Positions 35,756 to 45,630 of a stretch of 64,000 bases of DNA are shown piece after piece. The stretch's first letter is position 1, and every line of letters begins with the position of its first letter. The stretch is from an uncultured Hoeflea sp. (lineage in GTDB: Bacteria; Pseudomonadota; Alphaproteobacteria; Rhizobiales; Rhizobiaceae). The stretch spans positions 992,001 through 1,056,000 of the forward strand of contig NZ_CANMVK010000002.1 in assembly GCF_947501405.1 (NCBI RefSeq). Reading direction: 5' to 3'. Both the position numbers and the translations under genes were made by a program. The notes under the pieces were generated by a model that did not search any database, was not told where the DNA came from, and saw only the letters and a list, made by a program, of their open reading frames with translations.

Positions 35756-36748
35756 CTATCCCGGCAGCGGGAATTCTCCGTCCAGCCCGATCTCCATCAG
35801 ACTCCTGCAGATGGGCTCACTCCACCCGGTTTTGCCCTGCCCAATCGCGTCGTCGAGGGCATCGCTCAACGCGTAAGGGTCAGTTTGGCGAAGCACCTCA
35901 AACAGCGCCGCTGCCTGGGCAAGGTCCTTTGACCGTTTGATGCGGTCGCCAGTTCGTTTTTGCGCCAGGATCAGTTTGTGAACCGCGTAACGCGCCGGCT
36001 GAGGGACGGTCACCGGGACGCCTGATGAAAACAGGATTGCCGCATGGGCCGGGTTATCGACCAGCCAGCGGAGATATTGAAGCGGGGTCGCGCCCGCTTT
36101 GAGGTTTTCCATCGGCATCGGGTTGGGATCGTTCCTGCTCAACTGCGGCGTCAGCAGATCGACCATGAGGCCGGACGCGGAACGAAACTGTGCCGGAAGT
36201 GCGGTGCGATCCAGCCCCGGTACGGACCGGAAACTGCTGTCGGCCCGCATCAGGATGGTCTCGAGATCCTCGCTCCCATTGTCTGCTGAGATGGCGAGTG
36301 ACAGCGTGGCGAAGTCGGCGTCCTGCGTCATCAATTGCGCGGCCGGCGGAATAAAGCCGGTAAGCGGTGCATAGCATTGATAAGCCGCGGTTCCGACGAG
36401 AGTTATGTTCGCAAGCAGACCGGCATCGTCCAGTGCGTCCAAGACAGCGCCGAGTTGGGACGAAGGGGCGGGCACTCCGCCGGCCTTGAGGGCGGAGATC
36501 GTCTTGCGGCGCGCTTTGGCCCTCTCGTTTTCAGCTCTTACGGCCTCGGCACGGGCAATCGTCGCTGCTTCTCCGGCACGCCCGATAAAGACATCCCGGC
36601 GGGAACTGCCGACCGAACGCTTTACGTAGACATAGTCAATGCCTTTGATGGCGCGGGTATAGACCGAACCCGGACGCTCACGGCGCGCCTGCAGGTCCTG
36701 GAGAAGGTCGGCGTAAAGCGTGCGCATTGGTAGAGAGACAGTTTTCAT
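35756..36748 (-). CDS. GSU2403-type nucleotidyltransferase fold protein
   Basis: A 330-residue protein resembling the GSU2403 nucleotidyltransferase-fold family (named from memory). The N-terminal segment RTLYADLLQDLQARRERPGS and KGIDYVYVKR are typical of that family. The nucleotidyltransferase core is around 105-200, with LVGTAAYQCYAPLTG, then MTQDADFATLSL (probable metal D-x-D), then GLMVDLLTPQ (third acidic residue). A helical C terminus follows. There is no signal peptide. Such folds occur in type IV toxin-antitoxin toxins and in RNA or antibiotic nucleotidyltransferases; no partner gene is adjacent. A perfect 35-bp palindrome ends two bases before the ATG. An in-frame ATG at 36727 is an alternative start. 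Confidence 0.75.
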   Translation of the reverse strand: MKTVSLPMRTLYADLLQDLQARRERPGSVYTRAIKGIDYVYVKRSVGSSRRDVFIGRAGEAATIARAEAVRAENERAKARRKTISALKAGGVPAPSSQLGAVLDALDDAGLLANITLVGTAAYQCYAPLTGFIPPAAQLMTQDADFATLSLAISADNGSEDLETILMRADSSFRSVPGLDRTALPAQFRSASGLMVDLLTPQLSRNDPNPMPMENLKAGATPLQYLRWLVDNPAHAAILFSSGVPVTVPQPARYAVHKLILAQKRTGDRIKRSKDLAQAAALFEVLRQTDPYALSDALDDAIGQGKTGWSEPICRSLMEIGLDGEFPLPG

Positions 36749-36750
36749 GC

Positions 36751-36785
36751 TGTTACAGACAGTTTCCAGAAAACTGTCTGTAACA
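36751..36785. promoter_or_regulatory. Perfect 35-bp inverted repeat abutting a start codon
   Basis: Arms of 15 bp (36751-36765 and 36771-36785, TGTTACAGACAGTTT and its exact complement) around the 5-base centre CCAGA. It sits immediately upstream of the nucleotidyltransferase ATG at 36748, in the place of a ribosome-binding site. The coding start repeats part of an arm (AAAACTGTCT at codons 2-4). It could be an operator, a terminator-like hairpin of tldD's upstream-reading strand, or a translation-blocking mRNA hairpin. Confidence 0.6.
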
Positions 36786-36829
36786 CCGTTAGGTTACCGA
36801 CACAATCCTGAAAACTGCCCGCAACTGGC

Positions 36830-38257
36830 TCAGGCCTGGGTGCCGCCCACGGTCATGGCATTCATCAACAGATGCGGCTGGCCCACACCCACCGGAACGC
36901 TCTGGCCGGCCTTGCCGCACATGCCGATACCGGTGTCGAGCGCGGAATCATTGCCGACCATCGAAACCCGCTGCATGGCTTCAGGCCCGTTGCCGATCAG
37001 CATCGCGCCCTTGACCGGCGCGCCGACTTTACCGTCCTCGATCAGATAGGCCTCGGTGCAGCCAAACACGAATTTGCCCGAGGTGATGTCGACCTGGCCG
37101 CCGCCGAATGAAACCGCATAAAGCCCATTCTTCACCGAGGCGATCATTTCGTCCGGGTTGCTGCCGCCTGAAAGCATGTAGGTGTTGGTCATCCGCGGCA
37201 TCGGTTGATGGGCGTAGGATTGGCGGCGGCCATTGCCGGTGGCCTGCATGCCCATCAGCCGGGCGTTCTGCCGGTCCTGCATGTAGCCAACCAGAATGCC
37301 ATCCTCGATGAGAACATTGTGGCCCGACGGCGTGCCCTCGTCATCGACCGAGAGAGATCCCCGGCGTCCCTCGATGGTGCCGTCATCGACCACGGTCACG
37401 CCCTTTGACGCCACGCGTTCGCCCAACAAACCGGCGAAGGCCGAGGTTTTCTTGCGGTTGAAGTCGCCCTCAAGCCCATGGCCCACGGCCTCGTGCAGCA
37501 TTACGCCGGGCCAGCCTGCGCCGAGCACCACGTCGAGCGTTCCGGCGGGAGCCGCCACCGCCTCAAGGTTGACAAGCGCCTGCCTGAGCGCCTCGTCGGC
37601 GCCGTGCTGCCAGCTTTCCTCGGTGAGAAAATCACCGAACAGCTTGCGTCCGCCCATGCCGTAGGAGCCGTTTTCCTGGCGGTCGCCAACGCCTGCGACA
37701 ACGGAAATGTTGAGACGGGTCAACGGCCTGACATCGCGCACCCGGTGGCCGTCGGCGCGCAGGATCTCCACCACTTGCCAGTTGGCGGCAATCGACACCG
37801 ACACCTGGCGCACCCGCTCGTCCTTGGTGCGGAGATAGTGGTCAATGCTTTGCAGCAGCCTGACCTTGTCTTCAAACCCGGGCGCGGCGAGCGGGTTTTC
37901 GGCGGTGTAGAGCAGCTTGTTGGTGCGTTGCGGCGCCTCGCTATAAGTGCCGGAGGCACCGCGGGTGACGGCGGACACGGCGTCGGCGGCGCGCATCAGC
38001 GCGGCTTCTGAAAGCTCGCCCGCATGGGCATAGCCGGAGGTTTCGCCCAAGACCGAGCGCAATCCGAAGCCCCGGTCGGTAGAATAGGCGCCGGATTTCA
38101 GCTTGCCATTGTCGAAGACCAGCGACTCGGTCTCCTCATATTCGAGGTAGAGCTCACCATCATCTGCGCCCTTGAGCGCGTCGGCGACGATGCGCTCGAG
38201 TTTGGCTTCCGAAATGTCGAACTGGCTGGCGAGCGCATCCTGCATGGGGAGATCCAT
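36830..38257 (-). CDS. tldD: Metalloprotease TldD
   Basis: One half of the TldD/TldE(PmbA) metalloprotease, which degrades unfolded or small peptides and matures some modified peptides such as microcin B17. The 475 residues show the zinc motif HEAVGHGLEGD (H-E-x-x-x-H) and the later cysteine ligand in FVFGCTEAYLIEDG. Also conserved are the GYGLRSV-like region GFGLRSVLGETSGYA and the C-terminal GKAGQSVPVGVGQPHLLM. Length is standard. pmbA/tldE is not in the window. Start at 38257; the ATG four codons later is also possible. Confidence 0.95.
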   Translation of the reverse strand: MDLPMQDALASQFDISEAKLERIVADALKGADDGELYLEYEETESLVFDNGKLKSGAYSTDRGFGLRSVLGETSGYAHAGELSEAALMRAADAVSAVTRGASGTYSEAPQRTNKLLYTAENPLAAPGFEDKVRLLQSIDHYLRTKDERVRQVSVSIAANWQVVEILRADGHRVRDVRPLTRLNISVVAGVGDRQENGSYGMGGRKLFGDFLTEESWQHGADEALRQALVNLEAVAAPAGTLDVVLGAGWPGVMLHEAVGHGLEGDFNRKKTSAFAGLLGERVASKGVTVVDDGTIEGRRGSLSVDDEGTPSGHNVLIEDGILVGYMQDRQNARLMGMQATGNGRRQSYAHQPMPRMTNTYMLSGGSNPDEMIASVKNGLYAVSFGGGQVDITSGKFVFGCTEAYLIEDGKVGAPVKGAMLIGNGPEAMQRVSMVGNDSALDTGIGMCGKAGQSVPVGVGQPHLLMNAMTVGGTQA

Positions 38258-38409
38258 TTCCTATTCAATCCGTGGCAATCTATATAGGCGATCACCGCCC
38301 GAATGAAACACAACGGGCAGGGCCGAAGGAAAAAACCGCACGCGGGAGCCCAGAGTATCCGTCAAGCGCTGCGGCCGGCTCAGCTCGCATGGCAGGGAAA
38401 CCAGACCCA

Positions 38410-38826
38410 ATGGCCCAGAACAAAACACAGCCCACCGACCTTGATCCAGACGCGGTTATCGCCTCGCTGGCCGAACCGCGCCGCGCCGATGCCCAGACAC
38501 TCAACGCGCTCATGCGCCGGCTGGCAGGCGCGGAGCCAATCATGTGGGGCGCGACGATGTTCGGCTACGGCAGCTATGAGTACAGCTATGCCTCGGGCCA
38601 TGGAGGCCGCTTCTTCCGAACCGGTTTTGCCGTGCGCGCCCGCGAATTTGTGGTCTATGTAATGGCGGGATTTTCCGACATGGAGGCCGACCTCGCCAGC
38701 CTCGGTCCGCACAAGACCGGCAAATCCTGCCTCTATCTCAAACGCCTTGATGGCATCGATCTAAAGGTGCTCGAACGCATTATCGCCAAATCGCTGTCGG
38801 TAATGGCCGAACGCTATCCGCAATAG
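38410..38826 (+). CDS. DUF1801 domain protein
   Basis: A 138-residue small soluble protein with the DUF1801 (YdhG-like) pattern: LMRRLAGAEPIMWGATMFGYGSYEY, split over residues ~36-60, then FAVRAREFVVYVMAGF, and the C-terminal GKSCLYLKRLDGIDLKVLER. These proteins have a frataxin-like or SRPBCC-like compact fold and unknown roles. I chose the ATG at 38410; 38389 is another in-frame ATG. It is divergent from tldD with ~150 bp between. Confidence 0.82.
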   Translation: MAQNKTQPTDLDPDAVIASLAEPRRADAQTLNALMRRLAGAEPIMWGATMFGYGSYEYSYASGHGGRFFRTGFAVRAREFVVYVMAGFSDMEADLASLGPHKTGKSCLYLKRLDGIDLKVLERIIAKSLSVMAERYPQ

Positions 38827-38842
38827 TGCACTGACCCTAGTC

Positions 38843-39364
38843 TTATGGAAGCTGACTGTAGCCGTCGGTAAAGCCTGACAGATCGACGGGAATGCCGATG
38901 CCTTCCTCAGGCGTCTGAAACACGATGAAGGTCGCCGTGGTGCCGGCGCGCAGCGTGGTCAGCAGGGTTTCGTCGAGAATCACCTCGGCATAGCAGCCAT
39001 CGGAAAAGCAGCGCACGAAATAGGCCCGGCCGATGTCCTTGCCGTCGACATTGAGACCCAGGCCGGAGGGCAGCAGCACACCGAGCGGCGCCAGAACGCG
39101 CAGGATCTTGGCTTGCTGATCGGCGGTTTTGAGTACCACCACCGAAAGCCCCACCTCGGGCCGGTCGTCGGCAATCACATTCTGCATCAGCGCACATTGT
39201 TCCGATGGTGCGCCTGCCGGCGTGTCGCAGACGATCGACCAGGCGCCATGGGAGGATTTGACCTTGCCCGCCTGCTGCGCCGCGGCCGGGCTGGCGCCAG
39301 CCGCCAGCATCGCCAAGCCTGCAATCGCGGCTGCAACCGGTGTAAAATTCAGGGATAAGACCAT
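38843..39364 (-). CDS. Invasion-associated locus B (IalB) family protein
   Basis: A 173-residue exported protein. The signal peptide covers VLSLNFTPVAAAIAGLAMLA and ends near ASPAAAQ (about residue 30). The mature part matches IalB: HGAWSIVCDTPAGAPSEQCA, VVLKTADQQAKILRVLAPLGV, IGRAYFVRCFSDGCYAEVIL, and a final VFQTPEEGIGIPVDLSGF. Four cysteines could form two disulfides. In Bartonella, IalB helps entry into erythrocytes; in free-living rhizobia the role is unknown and probably general envelope maintenance. TTGGAG lies five bases before the ATG at 39364. The open frame to 39655 is not supported upstream. Confidence 0.9.
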   Translation of the reverse strand: MVLSLNFTPVAAAIAGLAMLAAGASPAAAQQAGKVKSSHGAWSIVCDTPAGAPSEQCALMQNVIADDRPEVGLSVVVLKTADQQAKILRVLAPLGVLLPSGLGLNVDGKDIGRAYFVRCFSDGCYAEVILDETLLTTLRAGTTATFIVFQTPEEGIGIPVDLSGFTDGYSQLP

Positions 39365-39797
39365 TTCAACTCCAAGGGGCCGGCGAATCATTGCGCATTT
39401 TGTAGATGGGCGCTGCCAAATTGGAACCCTTCGCGCCAACTCTCTCCCCTTTTCTGCGGCAAAATTGCGGCCATGCACCAATGCACCTGCCTGCAACCCG
39501 TGTTCCTGGCGTGGCGGAGCTGCCGCGATAAAAAACCGCGAGGCATTCTCGAGCCTGACATCCTGGATGCTGCGCAACCAGCGTTCGGGGCGCGGACGGG
39601 GCAGAGGTGAGAGACCAAGCGGGCATGGACACAAAGCGGGGACAAACCCCGCCACAGCCGCCTTCCGCGCAAAAATGCCGCATCATCAGGAGGTGACGAC
39701 GGTTGCGGGCAATGTCATTCTGTGGTTTGAAGCGCCGATCATATTGAGGGATTCCGTCTGTTCATGCAGACGGCACGACACTCGAGGGAGACAAAAC
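39365..39797. other. 433-bp intergenic region ahead of the oxidase cluster
   Basis: It separates the divergent IalB gene and coxB, so it should hold both promoters. Open frames run through it but have no family-like sequence. Two hairpins are visible: GCGGGG/CCCCGC near 39637-39654, and CCGTCTG/CAGACGG at 39754-39773, 24 bp before the coxB start. The GGGAG box at 39786 serves coxB. Confidence 0.6.
39754..39773 (+). promoter_or_regulatory. Leader hairpin before coxB
   Basis: Perfect 7-bp stem CCGTCTG/CAGACGG with the 6-base loop TTCATG, ending 24 bp before the GTG start of coxB and just before its ribosome-binding site. It has no T tract. It could be a 5' UTR structure that stabilises or modulates the oxidase mRNA; this is inference. 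Confidence 0.35.
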
Positions 39798-40673
39798 GTG
39801 ACCAACAAGCTTTTTGCGGGGCTTGCCGCGTTCGCTTCGCTGGGCGCAGGCTCGGCCTACGCAGCGCAGCCTGTGGACTGGCAGATGGGCCTGCAGCCTG
39901 CGGCCACAGAGATCATGGCGCAGATCCGCGGTTTCGAAGCCTACACACTCTGGTTCATCGTGCCGATCACGCTGTTTGTGCTGGGCTTGCTGGTCTATGT
40001 GATGGTGAAATTCCGCGCCAGCGCCAACCCCACTCCCTCCAGAACCAGCCACAACACCGCCATTGAAGTGGTGTGGACGCTCGGCCCGGTGGTTATCCTG
40101 CTGGCGATCGCGGTGCCTTCTTTCAATCTGCTGACGGCGCAGTATTCGCCGCCGCCGGCCGATATCACCATCAAGGCCACCGGCTATCAGTGGTATTGGG
40201 GCTATGAATATCAGACAGAAAACGAGCTTTCGTTCGATCAGTTGATGCTTCGCGAAAGCGAACGCGCCGACTACGCCAAGGAAGACGTTGCCGCCTACCC
40301 GCGTCTGCTGGCCGTCGACAACGAAGTCGTGGTCCCCGTTGGCCAGACCGTGCGGCTGCTGGTCACCGCTGCCGACGTGCTGCATGCCTTTGCAATGCCC
40401 GCCTTCGGCATAAAGATGGACGCTGTCCCAGGCCGGCTCAACGAGACCTGGTTCAAGGCCGATGTCGAAGGCCTCTATTACGGTCAGTGCTCCGAGCTGT
40501 GCGGCAAGGATCACGCCTATATGCCGATCGCCGTCCGCGTCGTTTCTCAAGACCAGTATGAAACCTGGCTTGCTGCTGCAGTCGACGACATCGAGGCTGC
40601 CAACCGCAATCTGATGGCTGCCATCGAAACCGGCGAAAAGTCGGTCGATGTTGCCGCCAACGCCAAGAACTAA
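39798..40673 (+). CDS. coxB: Cytochrome c oxidase subunit II
   Basis: Carries the CuA centre that takes electrons from cytochrome c in the aa3 terminal oxidase. The 291 residues start with a signal-like segment (NKLFAGLAAFASLGAGSAYA). Two transmembrane helices (about 45-70 and 90-110) and the periplasmic cupredoxin domain follow. CuA ligands are visible in GQCSELCGKDHAYM (C231, C235, H239, M242) and in HAFAMPAFG; the aromatic GYQWYWGYEY is the electron-entry loop. The start is GTG at 39798 with GGGAG seven bases upstream. The open frame reaches back to 39129, but that is antisense to the IalB gene. Confidence 0.96.
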   Translation: MTNKLFAGLAAFASLGAGSAYAAQPVDWQMGLQPAATEIMAQIRGFEAYTLWFIVPITLFVLGLLVYVMVKFRASANPTPSRTSHNTAIEVVWTLGPVVILLAIAVPSFNLLTAQYSPPPADITIKATGYQWYWGYEYQTENELSFDQLMLRESERADYAKEDVAAYPRLLAVDNEVVVPVGQTVRLLVTAADVLHAFAMPAFGIKMDAVPGRLNETWFKADVEGLYYGQCSELCGKDHAYMPIAVRVVSQDQYETWLAAAVDDIEAANRNLMAAIETGEKSVDVAANAKN

Positions 40674-42344
<1,671 letters not shown>

Positions 42345-42366
42345 CAGCGCGCAGTCAAGGACATTG

Positions 42367-42396
42367 CCAGACCGCCGGAACCAACCGGCGGTCTGG
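42367..42396 (+). terminator. Stable hairpin between ctaD and ctaB
   Basis: Perfect 12-bp stem CCAGACCGCCGG/CCGGCGGTCTGG with a 6-base loop, 22 bp after the ctaD stop. There is no T tract. It more likely sets a partial stop or protects the coxB-ctaD mRNA end, lowering expression of the downstream assembly genes relative to the subunits. Confidence 0.5.
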
Positions 42397-42495
42397 CGCT
42401 TGAAATCCGGGGCTGATCCACAAAGCGGACAGCCCGGTCTCCGGCAACGAAAAACGGAGCCCCGGTACGGGGAATGAGGGAAAGGCTGAAAGCCG

Positions 42496-43434
42496 ATGAC
42501 AATGACCAATGACCATGAGGCGCTGGCCGCACCGGCCATGATGGAAGGCGACGCGCGCGATTTCTTCGCGCTGCTCAAGCCCCGTGTCATGTCGCTGGTG
42601 GTGTTCACGGCCTTCATCGGCATGCTGCTCGCGCCGGGCGAAATTCATCCGGTGCTCGGTTTCATCGCCATTCTGGCGATCGCTGTCGGCGCCGGTGCAT
42701 CCGGCGCGCTCAACATGTGGTACGACGCCGACATCGACATCCTGATGAGCCGCACCGCGAAACGGCCGATACCCGCCGGCAAGATCACCCGCGAAGCGAC
42801 GCTGGCTTTCGGCCTGGTTCTGTCGGTGTTTTCGGTGGCGGTGCTCGGCGTGACGATCAACTGGTTGTCGGCCGGACTGCTGGCTTTCACGATCTTTTTC
42901 TATGCTGTTGTCTACACCATGTGGCTCAAGCGTTCGACGCCGCACAACATCGTCATCGGCGGCGCTGCCGGGGCGTTTCCGCCGATGATCGGCTGGGCCT
43001 GCGTCACCAATTCAATCTCGATCGAAAGCATCGTCTTGTTCTCGATCATCTTCTTGTGGACGCCCGCGCATTTCTGGGCCCTGGCGCTGTTCAAATCCGG
43101 CGACTATGGACGCGCCGGCGTGCCGATGCTGCCGAATGTCTCGGGCGAGCGCACCACCAAGAACCAGATCGTGCTCTATGCCGTGCTGACCGCAATCAGC
43201 GGCGTGGTTCCTGCGCTGATGGGCTTTGCCGGCATCGTCTACGGCGGTGTGGCGGCCGCACTTGGTGCCGCGTTCATCTGGTACTCGTTCAAGACCTGGC
43301 AAATGCCCGACGGCGACGAGAAAATGATCCCGGCCAAGAAGCTGTTTGCCTATTCGCTCGTCTACCTGTTCGCCATCTTCATGGCTCTGGCCGTGGATAA
43401 CCTGGCCGCCAGATATCTCGGGGCGGTGATTTGA
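42496..43434 (+). CDS. ctaB: Protoheme IX farnesyltransferase (heme o synthase)
   Basis: Inner-membrane UbiA-family enzyme that adds a farnesyl group to heme b, the first step to heme a for the oxidase. The 312 residues have nine hydrophobic segments. The substrate motif [20 protein letters not shown] (N73, D77, D81, then TxxRP) is the hallmark of heme o synthases. The second loop reads [20 protein letters not shown], and the [11 protein letters not shown]-type signature reads [17 protein letters not shown]. Its stop is 2 bp before the next ATG. Confidence 0.96.
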   Translation: MTMTNDHEALAAPAMMEGDARDFFALLKPRVMSLVVFTAFIGMLLAPGEIHPVLGFIAILAIAVGAGASGALNMWYDADIDILMSRTAKRPIPAGKITREATLAFGLVLSVFSVAVLGVTINWLSAGLLAFTIFFYAVVYTMWLKRSTPHNIVIGGAAGAFPPMIGWACVTNSISIESIVLFSIIFLWTPAHFWALALFKSGDYGRAGVPMLPNVSGERTTKNQIVLYAVLTAISGVVPALMGFAGIVYGGVAAALGAAFIWYSFKTWQMPDGDEKMIPAKKLFAYSLVYLFAIFMALAVDNLAARYLGAVI

Positions 43435-43436
43435 TC

Positions 43437-43586
43437 ATGGATCAGGTGGAACTGACCGAGCAGCAGAAAAAGGCGCGGCGGTCGCGCTCGGTGGCGCTGG
43501 CCATCGTTCTGGCCGTCCTGGTGCTGCTTTTTTACGCGGTGACGATCGTCAAGATCGGTCCCGAGATCCTGAACCGGCCGATGTGA
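43437..43586 (+). CDS. 49-residue single-span membrane protein (CoxF-like position)
   Basis: A short gene between ctaB and ctaG, read directly from the sequence: ATG at 43437, TGA at 43584-43586. The protein has a charged cytoplasmic N terminus ([17 protein letters not shown]), one membrane helix ([20 protein letters not shown]) and a short C terminus [11 protein letters not shown]. Small single-span proteins in this exact place (often called CoxF or CtaG-associated) are known in Rhizobiales oxidase operons. It starts 2 bp after the ctaB stop and ends 13 bp before ctaG, so it is surely cotranscribed. A role in oxidase assembly is inference. Confidence 0.85.
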   Translation: MDQVELTEQQKKARRSRSVALAIVLAVLVLLFYAVTIVKIGPEILNRPM

Positions 43587-43599
43587 GGAGTGTGAAGCG

Positions 43600-44208
43600 A
43601 TGACCACCGATCCCGACCAGACCGAAGGCGCAAAAGGCAAATCCAACCGCCGGGTGGTGATCGCCTGTTCGGCGTTTGTGGCTTCCATGCTCGGCGTCAG
43701 CTATGCGGCGGTTCCGCTCTATGAGCTGTTCTGCCAGGTCACCGGCTATGGCGGCACCATCCAGCGCGCCGAGCAGATGTCCGACACGATTCTCGACCGC
43801 ACCATCAAGGTACGCTTCGACGCCAATGTCGCCTCGGGCCTGCCGTGGGATTTCAAGCCGGCGCAGCGCGAGATCGAGGTGCGGATCGGCGAGACCATCC
43901 AGATCGGTTACGCCGCACAAAACATCTCCGAAACGACCACCATGGGGCAGGCGACCTTCAACGTGACGCCGATGGCCGCGGGCGCCTATTTCAACAAGGT
44001 GCAGTGCTTCTGCTTCACCGAAACCGAACTCAAGCCCGGCGAGACCATGGACATGCCGGTGCTGTTCTTTGTTGATCCGGCGATCGTCGAGGCCGCGGAA
44101 ACAAAGAATATCGACGCAATCACCCTGTCTTACACCTTCTTCCCGCATGAAGCGGAAAAACCCGTTGCAGCGGTGGCTGCGCCGGTGCAAGACAACAAGA
44201 CCTTGTAA
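43600..44208 (+). CDS. ctaG: Cytochrome c oxidase assembly protein CtaG/Cox11
   Basis: Periplasm-facing copper chaperone that delivers copper to the CuB site of subunit I. The 202 residues have one N-terminal membrane helix ([20 protein letters not shown]) followed by an Ig-like domain. The copper-binding pair is in VQCFCFTE (C136, C138), and the membrane-proximal cysteine is in [18 protein letters not shown]-like [16 protein letters not shown] and LSYTFF are conserved. It is the normal neighbour of ctaE. Confidence 0.96.
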   Translation: MTTDPDQTEGAKGKSNRRVVIACSAFVASMLGVSYAAVPLYELFCQVTGYGGTIQRAEQMSDTILDRTIKVRFDANVASGLPWDFKPAQREIEVRIGETIQIGYAAQNISETTTMGQATFNVTPMAAGAYFNKVQCFCFTETELKPGETMDMPVLFFVDPAIVEAAETKNIDAITLSYTFFPHEAEKPVAAVAAPVQDNKTL

Positions 44209-44271
44209 GAGCAACATCGCGCCGGGGGCAAATCCGGGGCGCGGGACTGATGACCATCGGGGAAACGACAC

Positions 44272-45147
44272 ATGGCTGACGCACACGAAAAGCATCACGA
44301 CTATCACATCATTGATCCCAGCCCGTGGCCGCTGACCGGCTCGATCGGTGCGCTGGTGATGGCGCTGGGCGGCATTGGCTGGATGCAGGGCCTCCAGGGC
44401 GCGGACTCGCTGCTCGGTCTGCCGATCACCAATCCTGTTCTGTTCATGATCGGTTTCGTCATTGTGCTCTACACCATGTTCGGCTGGTGGGCGGACACCA
44501 TCAAGGAAGCCCACGAGGGCCATCACACCCGCGTAGTCGGCCTGCATCTGCGCTATGGCATGATCATGTTCATCGCGTCGGAAGTGATGTTCTTCGTGGC
44601 CTGGTTCTGGGCCTTCTTCGACGCCAGCCTGTTTTATGATGAAGCCCAGCAGGTCGCCCGTACCGCCTACACCGGCGGTCAGTGGCCGCCGGAAGGCATC
44701 GAGGTTCTCGATCCGCTGCATCTGCCGCTCTACAACACTGTGATCCTCCTGCTGTCGGGCACCACGGTGACCTGGGCGCACCACGCGCTGCTGCACGGTG
44801 ACCGCAAGGGTTTGGTCTACGGCCTGACGCTGACGGTCATTCTCGGCATTATCTTTTCGGCCGTGCAGGCCTATGAGTATTCGATCGCACCGTTCTCCTT
44901 CAGTGAATCGCTCTACGGCGCCACTTTCTACATGGCCACCGGTTTCCACGGTTTCCACGTGTTGATTGGCACCATCTTCCTGATTGTTTGCCTGGTGCGG
45001 GCGATGCGGGGGCATTTCACGCCCAAGCAGCATTTCGGCTTCGAGGCCGCCGCCTGGTACTGGCACTTCGTTGACGTGGTCTGGCTGTTCCTGTTCTTCG
45101 CGGTCTATGTCTGGGCCTCGTGGGGTGCGCCGATTTACCACCACTAA
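44272..45147 (+). CDS. ctaE: Cytochrome c oxidase subunit III
   Basis: Seven-helix core subunit that stabilises proton pumping and helps oxygen access. The 291 residues begin with HEKHHDYHIIDPSPWPLTGS, the usual N terminus. Other family blocks are RYGMIMFIASEVMFFVAWFW, TTVTWAHHALLHGDRKG, TGFHGFHVLIGTIFLIVCL and the end FVDVVWLFLFFAVYVWA, all conserved. It lies 63 bp after ctaG. A terminator-like hairpin follows at 45170. Confidence 0.97.
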   Translation: MADAHEKHHDYHIIDPSPWPLTGSIGALVMALGGIGWMQGLQGADSLLGLPITNPVLFMIGFVIVLYTMFGWWADTIKEAHEGHHTRVVGLHLRYGMIMFIASEVMFFVAWFWAFFDASLFYDEAQQVARTAYTGGQWPPEGIEVLDPLHLPLYNTVILLLSGTTVTWAHHALLHGDRKGLVYGLTLTVILGIIFSAVQAYEYSIAPFSFSESLYGATFYMATGFHGFHVLIGTIFLIVCLVRAMRGHFTPKQHFGFEAAAWYWHFVDVVWLFLFFAVYVWASWGAPIYHH

Positions 45148-45169
45148 ATCAGGCCTTGGGTCTTGTATG

Positions 45170-45199
45170 ACGGGGCGGCGGGGCAACCTGCCGCCCCGT
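45170..45199 (+). terminator. Hairpin after ctaE
   Basis: Perfect 10-bp stem ACGGGGCGGC/GCCGCCCCGT with a 10-base loop, 22 bp after the ctaE stop, followed by GCATTTG. It may partly end the oxidase transcript before DUF983. Confidence 0.5.
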
Positions 45200-45246
45200 G
45201 CATTTGTAGCGTCCCGACCTGCGCCACCCATCAAAGGAGAAACGCC

Positions 45247-45630
45247 TTGAGCGAGGATGAAGCCCACTACCCCCCGGTGGACGCCGTATCGGTCGGTCTG
45301 CGCGGCCGCTGCCCGCGCTGCGGCGAGGGCGCGCTGTTTGATGGCTTTCTCAGTGTCAGGCCCGCCTGCGGCGCTTGCGGCCTCGACAACAGCTTTGCCG
45401 ATGCCGGCGACGGCCCGGCGGTGTTCGTCATCATGATTATCGGCTTCATCGTTGTGGGTCTGGCCTTGTGGCTGGAAGTCAACCACAGCCCCGCTTTGTG
45501 GGTGCATCTGATGCTCTGGATCCCGCTGGCCACGGTGCTTTCGCTGATCCTGCTGCGCGTCCTCAAGGGTCTGATGATCACGCTTCAATACCGCAACAAG
45601 GCCGCCGAGGGTCAGATCGACCGTGGCTGA
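45247..45630 (+). CDS. DUF983 family membrane protein
   Basis: A 127-residue protein with an N-terminal zinc-ribbon-like cluster (GRCPRCGEG, then PACGACGLD: four cysteines). Two membrane helices follow (about 58-78 and 84-106). This is the DUF983 pattern, a family that sits in alphaproteobacterial oxidase clusters between ctaE and SURF1; the role is unproved but probably oxidase biogenesis. The start is a TTG at 45247 with GGAG about nine bases upstream. Earlier in-frame codons back to 45163 overlap the terminator hairpin. It overlaps the SURF1 start by eight bases. Confidence 0.88.
   Translation: MSEDEAHYPPVDAVSVGLRGRCPRCGEGALFDGFLSVRPACGACGLDNSFADAGDGPAVFVIMIIGFIVVGLALWLEVNHSPALWVHLMLWIPLATVLSLILLRVLKGLMITLQYRNKAAEGQIDRG

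Noticed and set aside
39129-39797. Upstream extension of coxB by 223 codons
   Set aside because: It runs antisense through the IalB gene and lacks similarity; the GTG at 39798 has a proper ribosome-binding site and starts the signal-like segment.
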